From: Ottelia alismoides
Taxonomy: Eukaryota; Streptophyta; Magnoliopsida; Alismatales; Hydrocharitaceae
Assembly (NCBI GenBank): GCA_037367405.1
Contig: JAZKJV010010749.1
Span: 248,001-312,000, forward strand
Reading direction: 5' to 3'
Length of the DNA: 64,000 nucleotides
A model generated the notes under the pieces. It was given only the letters and a program-made list of their open reading frames with translations. It did no database searches and was not told where the DNA came from. Below, piece by piece: positions 55,265 through 64,000 of this stretch. Within the stretch, counting starts at the first letter, position 1. Every line of letters starts with the position of its first letter. The position numbers were made by a program, and so were the translations under genes.

Positions 55265-57583
55265 TCACGCAAAATGAATAGGGGCAATATCAACGACCCG
55301 CGGCTCATGATCTAGAAATGGCTTGAGCCGCTGGCCGTTCACTCGGAAGGTACTCTCAGAAGACAACTCAGATATGTCGATGCTACCGTTGTCGTGTACC
55401 TTCCTAACCAGATAAGGTCCTTTCCATTTGCTCTGAAGCTTCCCTGGAAATAATCTAAGCCTCGCATCAAACAGCCATACTCTCTGTCCAATCTCAAAAT
55501 GCTTGTGGCTGATATGAGAATCATGCCACTCCTTGACTTTCTCCTTATAATGTAGGCTGCTTGAGAAAGCTGCATCTCTAAGCTCCTCCAGGGCAGCTAG
55601 CTCTGCCCTCCTCTGGTCTCCTATACCATCTGGATCCATAAGTATGTCTGTAACTGCCCAAAGTGACTTATGCCTCAGCTCAACAGGTAAATGGCATGGC
55701 TTGCCATATACGAGGCGAAAGGGAGATGTGCCCAAAGGTGTCTTGAAAGACGTCCTATATGCCCATAAGACCGAGTCCAAAAGCTGTGACCAATCCTTTC
55801 GGTCAGGGCGGACGACTTTCTGCAGAATAGTCTTGATCTCCCTATTCGACACTTCGGCTAGACCATTCGTCTGTGGATGGTACGGTGTAGCAACACGATG
55901 ATCTATGCCGAACTCGCTAGCAAGTGCCTTCACCTGGTCGTTGATGAAGTGAGATCCCCCATCAGAAATAAGAACTCGTGGAACCCCGAACCGCGTGATG
56001 ATGTGCTTCCTCAAAAATCTGCAAACTGTCCTCGCATCAGCGGCTCGGGCGGGGATAGCCTCCACCCAACGACTCACATAGTCAACGGCCAACAGAATGT
56101 ACTCAAATCCCTGACTCTTAGGGAATGGACCCATGAAATCGATGCCCCATGCGTCAAAAACCTCACAGAAGTGAATGGGCTGCATCGGCATCATATCACG
56201 CTGTCCACAAGTGCCCATCCCCTGATAGTCAGTACACCTCTTCATGAACTCATCTGAGTCCTTGAAGAGGGTAGGCCACCACAAGCCGGATTGGAGCACT
56301 TTCTGTGCCGTTCTCCTCCCAGAATGATGTCCTCCTGCCTCAAGCTTGTGGCAGTAGGTGAGGACGCTATGGTGTTCCTCCTGAGGAATACACCGACGCC
56401 AGACGCTATCCCCTCCTTCGTGGTAAAGGATGGGATCCTCCCAATGGTAAGACTTGGCCTTCGCAAGGAAGGTCTCAAGCCTCTGCCTGGGCCAATCTTG
56501 TGGGACTTTCCCAGCAACGAGAAAGTTCACAATATCGGCGTACCATGGGAGTGAGGCGATAGCAAGGATCGCCTCATCTGGGAAGGTATCTCGGATAGGA
56601 TCAATCTGCTCAGACTCCTCAGACTGCTCTAATCGGGAGAGATGATCCGCCACCACATTCTTGACTCCAGGCTTATCTTTAATCTCAATGTCGAACTCCT
56701 GGAGTAGAAGGATCCACCTAGTCAATCTGGCCTTGGCATCCTTCTTTGCCATGAGGTACCTGATGGCGGTGTGATCTGTGAACAAAGTCACTCTAGATCC
56801 AATGATATACGATCTGAACTTATCCAGGGCAAACACTACAGCTAGCATCTCCTTCTCTGTGACCGTGTAATTCCGCTGGGCGGAATCCAATGTGCGGCTA
56901 GCGTAGTGTATAGCAAATGGCACTCCAGCCCTCCTTTGTCCCAGCACTGCCCCTACGGCAAAATCGGAGGCGTTCGTCATGATCTCGAATGGGAGAGACC
57001 AATCAGGCGGCTGGAGGACAGGAGCCTCAATCACGCACTGCTGGAGAGTAGCAAACGACGAAAGACACTTGTCATCGACAAGGAACTCGGTGTCTTTCGT
57101 CAAGAGGTCGGTCAACGGCCGGGCAATCCTGCTGAAATCCTGAATGAATCTCCTATAAAATCCAACGTGCCCCAGAAATGACCGTAACTGCCTCAGATTG
57201 GACGGCGGTGCGAGTTTCCTAATGACATCAACCTTGGCCGGATCAACCTCCATGCCCCTGTTGGAGATGATGTGGCCAAGCACCGTCCCTTGAGTCACCA
57301 TGAAGTGACTCTTCTCCCAAGATAGCACCAAATGATACTCAATACATCGCTGGAGTACTCGATCTAGGCAGTCAAGACAGGAGTTGAATCCGTCGCCGTA
57401 GACCGAGAAATCGTCCATGAAGACCTCTAAGCACTCCCCTACCATGTCCGAGAAGATCGACAGCATGCACCTCTGAAAAGTCGCAGGGGCATTGCATAGC
57501 CCAAATGGCATGCGTCGAAAAGCGTATGTGCCGAAGGGACAGGTAAAGGTGGTCTTCTCCCGATCCTCAGGAGCGATGGCCAC
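55265..57583 (-). CDS. L2 RT (C-terminal part), RNase H and integrase
   Basis: 772 residues. [13 protein letters not shown] (27-37), active site FMDD (55-58). RNase H (about 195-320): MTNASD has Asn204 where L1 has the catalytic Asp; E245 and D270 are kept. Integrase: zinc part with HK...HH near 412-420 and C450, but Tyr453 where L1 has the second Cys; core D482, D541 and E577 (D-35-E) are intact; [11 protein letters not shown] at about 626-636 is the Athila signature. Ends APIHFA, with TGA at 55265. Two likely lethal changes (D204N, C453Y) fall in otherwise well-kept domains. The native frame runs further upstream to a one-base deletion near 57668; the Met used here is internal. Confidence 0.92.
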   Translation of the reverse strand: MAIAPEDREKTTFTCPFGTYAFRRMPFGLCNAPATFQRCMLSIFSDMVGECLEVFMDDFSVYGDGFNSCLDCLDRVLQRCIEYHLVLSWEKSHFMVTQGTVLGHIISNRGMEVDPAKVDVIRKLAPPSNLRQLRSFLGHVGFYRRFIQDFSRIARPLTDLLTKDTEFLVDDKCLSSFATLQQCVIEAPVLQPPDWSLPFEIMTNASDFAVGAVLGQRRAGVPFAIHYASRTLDSAQRNYTVTEKEMLAVVFALDKFRSYIIGSRVTLFTDHTAIRYLMAKKDAKARLTRWILLLQEFDIEIKDKPGVKNVVADHLSRLEQSEESEQIDPIRDTFPDEAILAIASLPWYADIVNFLVAGKVPQDWPRQRLETFLAKAKSYHWEDPILYHEGGDSVWRRCIPQEEHHSVLTYCHKLEAGGHHSGRRTAQKVLQSGLWWPTLFKDSDEFMKRCTDYQGMGTCGQRDMMPMQPIHFCEVFDAWGIDFMGPFPKSQGFEYILLAVDYVSRWVEAIPARAADARTVCRFLRKHIITRFGVPRVLISDGGSHFINDQVKALASEFGIDHRVATPYHPQTNGLAEVSNREIKTILQKVVRPDRKDWSQLLDSVLWAYRTSFKTPLGTSPFRLVYGKPCHLPVELRHKSLWAVTDILMDPDGIGDQRRAELAALEELRDAAFSSSLHYKEKVKEWHDSHISHKHFEIGQRVWLFDARLRLFPGKLQSKWKGPYLVRKVHDNGSIDISELSSESTFRVNGQRLKPFLDHEPRVVDIAPIHFA

Positions 57584-58767
57584 TTGGTTGTAGCCTGAGT
57601 ACCCATCCAGGAAGCAATAATGGCTCTTCCCTGCCAGTCTCTCAATGATCTGGTCAATAAAAGGCAGGGGAAATGGTCCTTCTTGGTGGCTTGGTTGAGT
57701 CTCCTGTAGTCAACACAAACCCTCCAAGAGGTGGGTACTCGTGTAGCGATCTCCTCACCCGACTCACTGATCACAGTCGTGATGCCCGTCTTCTTGGGCA
57801 CCACATGCAAGGGGCTAACCCACTTGGAGTCGGAAATGGGATAAATAAAACCTGCACCCACCACTTTGATATTTCCTTCATCACGACCTCTCTCAGGTTG
57901 GGGTTTCAGACGCCGCTGGAACTCACGCGACGGCTTCGCCCCATCCTCGAGATAGATGTGGTGGGAGCACACTGATGGATCAATCCCATGGAGATCCGCT
58001 ACGCTCCATCCGATCGCCTTGCGGTTATTTTCAAGAACCCCCATCAAACGGGATTCCTGCTCTCCAGTCAACTCGGCGGAGATGATGACTGGGTACATCT
58101 CTGGCTCGCCCGCAAGGAATCGATACTTCAGCGAAGTAGGGAGCGGCTTCAGCTCTGGAATGCTGGGTGCCGGCAAATCTGGCTGCGGAAGAAACTGAGT
58201 TAAAGCTGCAAGGTCGGCCAAATCTGCCTGGGAAAGTGAAAGTGTACTCTCGCAAACTGGATCGGGGGAAGGCTGCTCAACTGCACTGTCTCTGCTCGGC
58301 TCTGCATCTACCTCCTCCCCATCTATAGGCTCAGATGGACTCAGGTCTGGCATCTGATCATAGCAATCGGCCCAATCAGACTCTGAATCCGAGGGATCTG
58401 TATCAGAAGCGGTGGCATCAGTACCACCGGAAAACAAGGTGGCCTCAGCACCACCATCACTAATCATCGTGCTGCGATCAAGGACCGGCTCTGCTGCCTC
58501 AATGGTATCCTGAACCAGGTCTGTGCTCTCCAGACTCTCCTCTGCTGTCATTTCTGCATCAGCTGTATCTGAAAGTGAGAGGGTGGTCTGTGTCTCAAGA
58601 TCTGCCCAAGCTGCCTCATCATCTGTGATCACAAAATCACAGTCCTGGTGGATGTCTGGCTCTACGTCTGTCAGCTGCTCTGAATCGGTACTCGCATCTG
58701 AGCGGCTCTGAGTCTGGCTCTGTAGTCCTCGACCGTCTCTATTTGTATACTCTCGCCCTGGACGCAA
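57439..58767 (-). pseudogene. L2 acidic linker and RT N-terminus, frameshifted
   Basis: An acidic, S/D/E-rich linker (SLSQADLADLAALTQFLPQPDLPAPSIPELKPL), then [58 protein letters not shown]. Two closely spaced indels near 57865-57905 scramble about 15 residues and restore the frame. A one-base deletion near 57668 shifts the frame after KKDHFP, so the true RT continues in the frame of the 55265-57583 entry. At the other end a one-base indel near 58730 separates it from the protease frame. Two palindromic units at 58411-58455 encode GGTDAT and GGAEAT inserts missing from L1 at this place. Confidence 0.88.
58411..58455 (-). repeat. Palindromic 18-nt coding repeat, two units in the L2 PR-RT linker
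   Basis: GGTGGCATCAGTACCACC (58411-58428) and GGTGGCCTCAGCACCACC (58438-58455). The same unit is repeated in the gag-protease linker; L1 has none in this linker, so the unit has moved or spread. Confidence 0.8.
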
Positions 58768-60143
58768 AAGTACACCTTCCCGCTATCATGATCAGTCACC
58801 GCCTTGGCTGTGGCCAAGAACGGACGACCAAGGATGATGGGGGTATCTGCCACTGACTCAGGGATCTCCATGTCCAACACTATGAAGTCCACGGGGAATT
58901 GCAGGCCCTGAATAGTGACGATAACATCTCGTAATAACCCCTTCGGCCTCTTGACAGATCGATCAGCGAACTGAAGGACTGTCCTGCTCTGTCGAAGAGT
59001 GCCCAACTCGAAGCGGTCGAGAAGGGCTGCCGGAAGAAGGTTGATCGACGATCCGCTATCTAGAAGAGTACGGTCGAACCTCTGCTCACTGATCTGGCAT
59101 CTGACATACGGGGCCCCTGAATCTGGCCTCTTGGCTGGCAGTCGGTTCTGGATCGTGAAGCACGTGGCTTTGGTCAGCACATGGATCTCTGAAGTGTGGT
59201 TCCTCCTTCTCCTCCTGACTGTAGTCCTCTCTCTCAAAGATCGCTGGAGAAGGGGGATGTGCTGCAAAGCCTCCTGGAGGGTCAGCTGGATATGGAATCG
59301 ATCAATCATGCTCTGGCTGAACTCCTCAAGCTCTCTCTTTTTGGGATTTTCTTTTTTCTTCCCCTTCCCCATCTGAAGGGCTCTAGGGAAGGGGATCACT
59401 GGGTCCTTCTCAGATGAAGGACTAGGAAAAGGTCTAGACGGTTCAAGGACTGGATCCACACATACATCATGCACCACATTGGGACCAGAAGAAAGTAAAC
59501 CTTTTCCTTTATTCATAGCAGAGTTCCGAGATACATGAACACGAGGAAAAACAACATCTCTATCGGTACAAACACCGGTGGCCTCAATACCACCACAGGC
59601 TGGCTGCTCTGCTGTTGCTGCTGGTAGACGTCGTGCGGCATCAGTACCGCTGGCTGGCTCGGCTGAATGGGTGGCATCAGTACCGCTGGCTGGCTCGGCT
59701 GAATAGGTGGCATCAGTACCACCTCCTAGATCTGGTGAAGCGGCGACCTCAGTACCGCTGGTGGGATCAGCATCCTTGGTGGCCTCAGTACCACCGTCAT
59801 CGTCTGGAGCGGCCTCAGTACCGCTCTCCTCCTCCTCCTGTGGCGCCTCGGGATGAAGCTCAGATGAGGCGCCGCCGCCTGCTGGGGTCCTACCGCTCCT
59901 AAGTGTGACAAAATCAGCATCAAATAGATCCGAAGAAGTATCATCAAATGGATCACTAGGAGTGGCTAACTCAGTATGTACTACCTGCTCAGATTTCCTC
60001 TTGAGGCTGTTCGGATTCGGCTCTATCTGGGCTGGTATGGCGGCCTTCCCTCTCACCAGGTCCCGCATCTCCTGGCGGAACTCGTCCATCTCCCGTCGGA
60101 ATGTAGCCTGCTGGTCCGTGAGGAGGCAGGCGATGTCATCCAA
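58671..60143 (-). CDS. L2 gag-protease linker and aspartic protease
   Basis: 490 residues. 1-60: MDEFRQEMRDL and NSLKRKSEQ shared with L1. 105-190: low-complexity repeats (GGTEAT, SGTDATHSAEPA). 270-300: FSQSMIDRFHIQLTLQEALQ. Protease: LDSGSSINLLP with D362, FADRSVKRPKG near 392-402, ILGRPFLATA near 436-445. Upstream the same frame runs to a TAG at 60204-60206 that divides it from gag. It ends where the frame shifts near 58730; the last 15 or so residues are out of frame with the family. The protease should mature the polyprotein in the virus-like particle. Confidence 0.88.
   Translation of the reverse strand: MDDIACLLTDQQATFRREMDEFRQEMRDLVRGKAAIPAQIEPNPNSLKRKSEQVVHTELATPSDPFDDTSSDLFDADFVTLRSGRTPAGGGASSELHPEAPQEEEESGTEAAPDDDGGTEATKDADPTSGTEVAASPDLGGGTDATYSAEPASGTDATHSAEPASGTDAARRLPAATAEQPACGGIEATGVCTDRDVVFPRVHVSRNSAMNKGKGLLSSGPNVVHDVCVDPVLEPSRPFPSPSSEKDPVIPFPRALQMGKGKKKENPKKRELEEFSQSMIDRFHIQLTLQEALQHIPLLQRSLRERTTVRRRRRNHTSEIHVLTKATCFTIQNRLPAKRPDSGAPYVRCQISEQRFDRTLLDSGSSINLLPAALLDRFELGTLRQSRTVLQFADRSVKRPKGLLRDVIVTIQGLQFPVDFIVLDMEIPESVADTPIILGRPFLATAKAVTDHDSGKVYFCVQGESIQIETVEDYRARLRAAQMRVPIQSS
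59577..59825 (-). repeat. Palindromic 16-18-nt coding repeat in L2 (about seven units)
   Basis: Clear units at 59577-59594, 59635-59650, 59670-59687 (mixed arms), 59706-59723, 59739-59759 (longer centre), 59778-59795 and 59808-59825. Arms alternate between GGTGG/CCACC and AGCGG/CCGCT or GCGG/CCGC while the centre CATCAGTA or CCTCAGTA stays. They encode GGTDAT, SGTEAA and like peptides. Confidence 0.8.
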
Positions 60144-60203
60144 AGCGGGGCTCTCGTGGGAGCCCGACGGGTGGCCTCTCTGTGGGTGAGGCTGCTGGAA
60201 CTG

Positions 60204-62158
60204 CTACGGGTAAGAGGGGTAGGATGGAGGCTGCTGCTGCTGATATCCCTGGTGAGCCTGCTGCTCATGTCTCCATGACTGTCCCTGCTGCTGATAGGGA
60301 CGCGGACCGTAGGATGACTGCTGGTGCTGCTGATAGGCTGGGGGCTGCTGCTGCGACTGGTGATGGTCTCTCTGCTGGGAGTACTGCCCTCCCTGTCCTG
60401 ACGGCTGCTGCTGGGGCTGGGCACCACCACTCCCCCACCTGAATCCGGGATGGTCTCGTCGGATCCCAGGCTGGGGGCGGTCGTACCAAATCCCGTTGAC
60501 ATCCATCAACGGCTCGGCATCATAGGGGGCTGGCGGGAGTACTGCCAGAGGCTGGTCCGGCTGGTAGACCACCATCTGCATCTCTGGAGATGGTGGGGAC
60601 TGGTAGGTGGGCTGCGGCTGCTGGTACGGCTCCGCCTGTACAAGGTGAACCTGTCTAGGCTGCACTGGGGTGCTGGAGCGCTGGGACGAGCTGCTGCTGC
60701 TGCCGGCGTCGCCTCGCGACTGAAGACGGGGCTGAGAAGCCGTCTGTGCCTCCTGGAGACACATGAGATGTGTCTTCATGTCGCTCAAGACCTGTGCCAT
60801 CTGCTCCATCTGCGTGATACTCTGGCACTGCTTCTTCTCAATCAGCTCCATGCGGTCCAACTTCTCGCTGATGATACCCATGTCCGCAGCTGATGACTCT
60901 GCCTGTGCTGCTGCGGCTGCGGACGAACTGGATGGACCTGCATCTACCCGTGCTATCCGCTGGTACTGCACGGGTCCTGGCTGATGTGGCTGGGTCTTCT
61001 GAGTATAGAGCCTGGTCTGAGACATCACCATATAGTTCTCTGCCATCTCCTCAAAAATGGCCCAGACCTGGTCGTGGTCCTTGGCGAAGTAGGACCCGCC
61101 ACAAGAAGCATTCACCAGGCCCTGTAGCTCTGGTGACAACCCGCTGAAGAAGCTCTGCACAAGGTTCGGCTTCGTGATGTCGTGGTGCGGGCATCTGTCC
61201 AGAAGCTCTCGGAACCTCTCCCAAGCCTCGTGAAACTGCTCGTTGGGGAACATGGAGAAGTTGCTGATCAGGGCCCTCGCTGCATTCGTCCGCCCGAGTG
61301 GATAGTACTTGTTCAAGTACTCGGTGCGAAGCTGCTCCCAGGTGTAGACAAACTTCCCCAAGTGTTTCAGCCAGGTGGCTGCTCTGTCTGCCAGTGAAAA
61401 GGGGAAGGCGATCATCCTGATCGTGTCCTGGTCCACATGCCGGTCGTGGACAGTGCTGCAAATCATCAGAAACTCCTGGAGGTGGAGGTGGGGCTCCTCT
61501 GTGGAAGTCCATGGAACCGAGGAAGCATCTGCAAGGTGTTCGGGGGGAACTTGAAGTCCCCCATGATAGCTGGAACCACCACCCAATGGTGCATCAGTGT
61601 AGATCCGGGGTTGTGCAACTCCCGCATCGGTCTCGGTGGTCCTCCTGCCACGGCGGCTGCCGCTGCGGCGGCCGCGGCTGCTGCGGCGGCTGCTGCGGCA
61701 CGTGCATCTGCATCATCGGGCTCATCGGGCTCGCTCTGACGGTCTCGCTCTGCTCTGAGCCTCTCCAACTCTCGCCTCATCTCTATCATGAATGCTCCCT
61801 GATCGCGGAGCTGCTGCTGGACGGTCTCTAGTGATGCGATCAGGGTGGAGTTGATCGCTCCCTGGTCTAATACGAAATGCTCTGGCTGTCGGGAGTGATC
61901 ATCTGAACTGCCTGCTCCGGCCATATCGACGTCTGCAAAATCAAACGAGCCCAACTCAGGTGCTGTCAAATGTATCAATCTCTCCTCGGGCTCGTGTCTC
62001 TCAGGAAGGTCAGAAAGGGGGTCGAGGGGGAACAGGGTGGAGTCGTACTCGGGCTCAGAGAGCGGGTCTGAGCTCTCACGAGCCAACCTAGATGAGGAGG
62101 TAGACGCGCCCGAAAGCGGTGCAACTAGAGGCTGCCTAAGAGACCGTCTACCCATCAT
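60204..62158 (-). pseudogene. gag: L2 gag, one frameshift and an end TAG in the polyprotein frame
   Basis: The start MMGRRSLRQPL at 62158 matches P0. N-terminal acidic part, coiled-coil-like LASLETVQQQLRDQGAFM...ELERLRAERD, then 16 alanines (61652-61699). Gag domain: LPRFHGLP, EEPHLHLQEF, DTIRMIAFPFSLADRA, YLNKYYPLGRTNAARALI, AWERFRELLDRCPHH, ASCGGSYFAKDHDQVWAIFEEMAEN. A one-base deletion near 61505 splits it into two frames. The C-terminal third is Gln/Pro/Tyr-rich (QQQPSYPSYP). It ends at TAG (60204-60206) followed by CAG TTC, and the protease frame continues in phase. No CCHC knuckle is visible. Confidence 0.9.
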
Positions 62159-63663
62159 CTTGATCTGGCGAGTAGGGAAGATGAGATCTGGAAAAATTAT
62201 GATCTGAAAACAAACCCCCGGTTCACCAACGCAACGCGAGCTGAAGACCGTGAAAGTTCGGTCAAATTATCTTGTCAATTTTATTTTGGTGAACACACAA
62301 AATATCAGAGCGCTTACGTGACCTGTTGGGATATCCGCTGCTAACCCAACCGACTGGCCCGCACGGAAGAGTCGGTAATCAGTCGGGTTTAGCAACGGGG
62401 GGCTCTACCTAGTGTGCGGGTCACTCTCTCGCGCATCCAAACCAAACAATGAGGGGGTTGCTCTCCCCAAGACAAAATTTTTAGGGTGAGCGGGTTTTAA
62501 GATCAATAATTTTAGCAGTCCCAATTTTATGGTTTCTCTTTTTAGTCTTTTTCAAAACAAACAAATGGCCTAACGAATTTTTCGATTCTCCTGATTATTA
62601 AGTCCAAAACAGGGGGGAGAAGTCGAAAAAGCCGATGCACGAGAAATCAATGATGCATGCAAAGTCAGAAATGCGTACCTTGCTCCAGCTCTCTACATGC
62701 AATATGATCCGCGCATAAATAAAAGACAGAAATAAAACTAACCTAAATGATGCAGCGGTAAAGCCGAGTCCTAGACGAGCAACTTCTAGCGAAGAACTGT
62801 CTAACCGGTCACCGACCTCCAAGCCAAAGAGTCCGGTCTTGACCCATCCCTCCTCTGTCCGACAAATCGGGGGTAGGAGAAAGCGCTTTACAGGACATGC
62901 TACGGCACGTAGGCTACGGAGGCTAGCGAGTCGGTTATTTTTATTATTGATTTTAAGTAGGTCCAATTACGATCTATAGGAACAGATATGCAATTAAGTG
63001 TGTGGATCCTACTAATTACGGCACATTCACCAGAAAATCCTAAGTCTAGGGGCTCGAGCAAAAACCGCGAAAAACCGGAAAAGACAGTAAGAAAGAAAAA
63101 TAAAGCCGCGAGAAAACCGCGAAAAACCGCGGGGGTCCTAAAGGGTCCCCCGAGCACACCGGTGCTCGGCGAAATAGACCCGCTACGGTAGAAGTGTCCA
63201 AGTCCAAACAGTCCAAGTGTCCCTGTATTATTACAATAATAATGAAATAAAAACCTACTCTAACCTCACCCACTCAACTCTCTCTATCTCGCTCTCTCCT
63301 GCGGCTTCGTAAAGAAGGAAGCCGCCTCCAAGTTCCTCGGCTGCACCGGCTCCTCGAAAGTCGCCTCCGCGGTCCTCGGGCCCTCGCAAGAAAAAGAGAA
63401 GAGTGGTCAGACCGGCAAAAATAATCAAATAATAAGGAAAAGGAAATGGAAATAACAGTGAGGGTATATGTGCAAAAATGTAAAATAAAATACACACACA
63501 AAATAAAACAAAAAATAAAAATAAAAGAAAATGAAAAACAAATCAAAATAAATCAAAAAGAAAATAGATACAAAAGCCGTGAAAAGCCGCGAGCTCCGAA
63601 GAGCCGCGAAAAGCCGCGAAAACAAAAACGAAAATAAAAACAAAAAGAACTACTAAGCCGTGC
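62159..63663 (-). other. L2 leader (5' untranslated region)
   Basis: No gene. In the element's sense: GC-rich parts with repeated CGCGGCTTTT (63565-63625) and CGCGGTTTTT (63060-63140), a possible splice-acceptor region near 63390-63420, then the conserved blocks shared with P0 (GGAGCAAGGTACGCATTTCTG, GCATGCATCATTG), GGGACTGCTAA and GGGGAGAGCAACCCCC near 62455-62525, and the gag start. Long compared with P0. Confidence 0.7.
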
Positions 63664-63681
63664 TCCCCGGCAACGGCGCCA
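63664..63681 (-). other. L2 primer binding site, tRNA-Asp type
   Basis: The + strand reads TCCCCGGCAACGGCGCCA, so the element's sense strand has TGGCGCCGTTGCCGGGGA, the same as element A. Three bases separate it from the LTR end. Confidence 0.95.
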
Positions 63682-63684
63682 TTC

Positions 63685-64000
63685 TGATGACCGACCTGAT
63701 CACTAGGGTATGAGGTACAGAAATAGGGTCGTTGTGACCCAAGCAGTCAGACCATGTATCAAGAAAAAGATCGAACCGCTAAATAAATCAAAGATCAAAA
63801 CAAAACGTGAAGCGATCCCGCTATGAGATTAACCTGGTATAGCACCCAGGGTCGAACACAAGGAGCACGGATTGACCAAAGGCCTACGAAGTAGTAAAAA
63901 TAAAGTAAAATAAAGGCAAAATGTTTTTAGTGGTTTTTAATAATTTTTATATATATTTTTTGGATTTTTAAATGTGAAGAAAATAAAAGAAACACAAAAT
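63685..64000 (-). repeat. L2 5' LTR, 3' end only
   Basis: Matches 49540-49857 with six transitions and one indel in a TA/T run. Continues beyond the window. Confidence 0.95.

Larger units (their letters stand above)
49540..64000 (-). mobile_element. Element L2: youngest Athila, inserted in L1 gag, runs off the right end
   Basis: 3' LTR 49540-53189, PPT, 3' module, hairpins, integrase, RNase H, RT, protease, gag, leader, PBS (63664-63681) and the first 316 bp of the 5' LTR (63685-64000). Those 316 bp differ from 49540-49857 by six transitions and one short indel, so the insertion is fairly recent. With two LTRs of 3650 bp the whole element would be about 17.8 kb and end near 67.3 kb. The left flank is ATGAA (49535-49539). 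Gag and pol carry frameshifts and a TAG, so this copy is probably not active alone. Confidence 0.9.

Overview
The window is plant nuclear DNA made almost entirely of LTR retrotransposons nested in one another; I see no host gene, tRNA gene, rRNA gene or CRISPR array. The Ty3/Gypsy copies belong to the Athila clade: the integrase carries the [11 protein letters not shown] signature, the reverse transcriptase has FMDD at its active site, and the primer binding site pairs with the 3' end of tRNA-Asp. That clade is known only from plants, so the source is an angiosperm; I cannot name the species.

Layout. (1) Element A, 1-9831 (+): the end of its 5' LTR, a tRNA-Asp PBS, about 3.1 kb of internal DNA without gag or pol, a PPT and a 3.03 kb 3' LTR. 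A 3.17 kb block (internal tail, PPT and first 1.8 kb of the LTR) is tandemly duplicated. (2) Element G1 (+), 9832-12593 and 23155-27266: a non-autonomous Athila-like element whose place for pol is taken by an unfamiliar acidic open frame of 332 codons, followed by a hairpin array, a conserved 3' noncoding module and a 3' LTR. (3) A decayed 10.6 kb Ty1/Copia element, 12594-23154 (+), sits inside the G1 3' module, with 2.6 kb LTRs and the target duplication GGTAG. (4) A truncated minus-strand Athila LTR (F, 27267 to about 30035) abuts the leader and gag of a plus-strand element (P0, to 31709). (5) Three minus-strand Athila elements form a chain: L0 (from 31710) lies in P0 gag, L1 (from 37416) in L0 integrase, and L2 (from 49540) in L1 gag. 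L2 runs off the right end; its PBS is at 63664-63681 and its 5' LTR begins at 63685.

L2 is the youngest and most complete. Gag, protease, RT, RNase H and integrase are all recognisable but interrupted by several frameshifts and one TAG, with a lost RNase H aspartate and a lost integrase zinc cysteine. L1 is more decayed and L0 shows only its 3' half.

Unusual shared features: GT-AG intron-like signals inside the LTRs; palindromic LTR starts; arrays of 3-4 hairpins downstream of pol, each followed by a copy of the PPT-like string AAGTATAGGGG(GG), with stems that vary in a compensating way; and, in the gag-pol linkers, at least 12 copies of an 18-nt palindromic coding unit (GGTDAT-like peptide). 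These cis modules are better kept than the coding regions and are shared by autonomous and non-autonomous elements.
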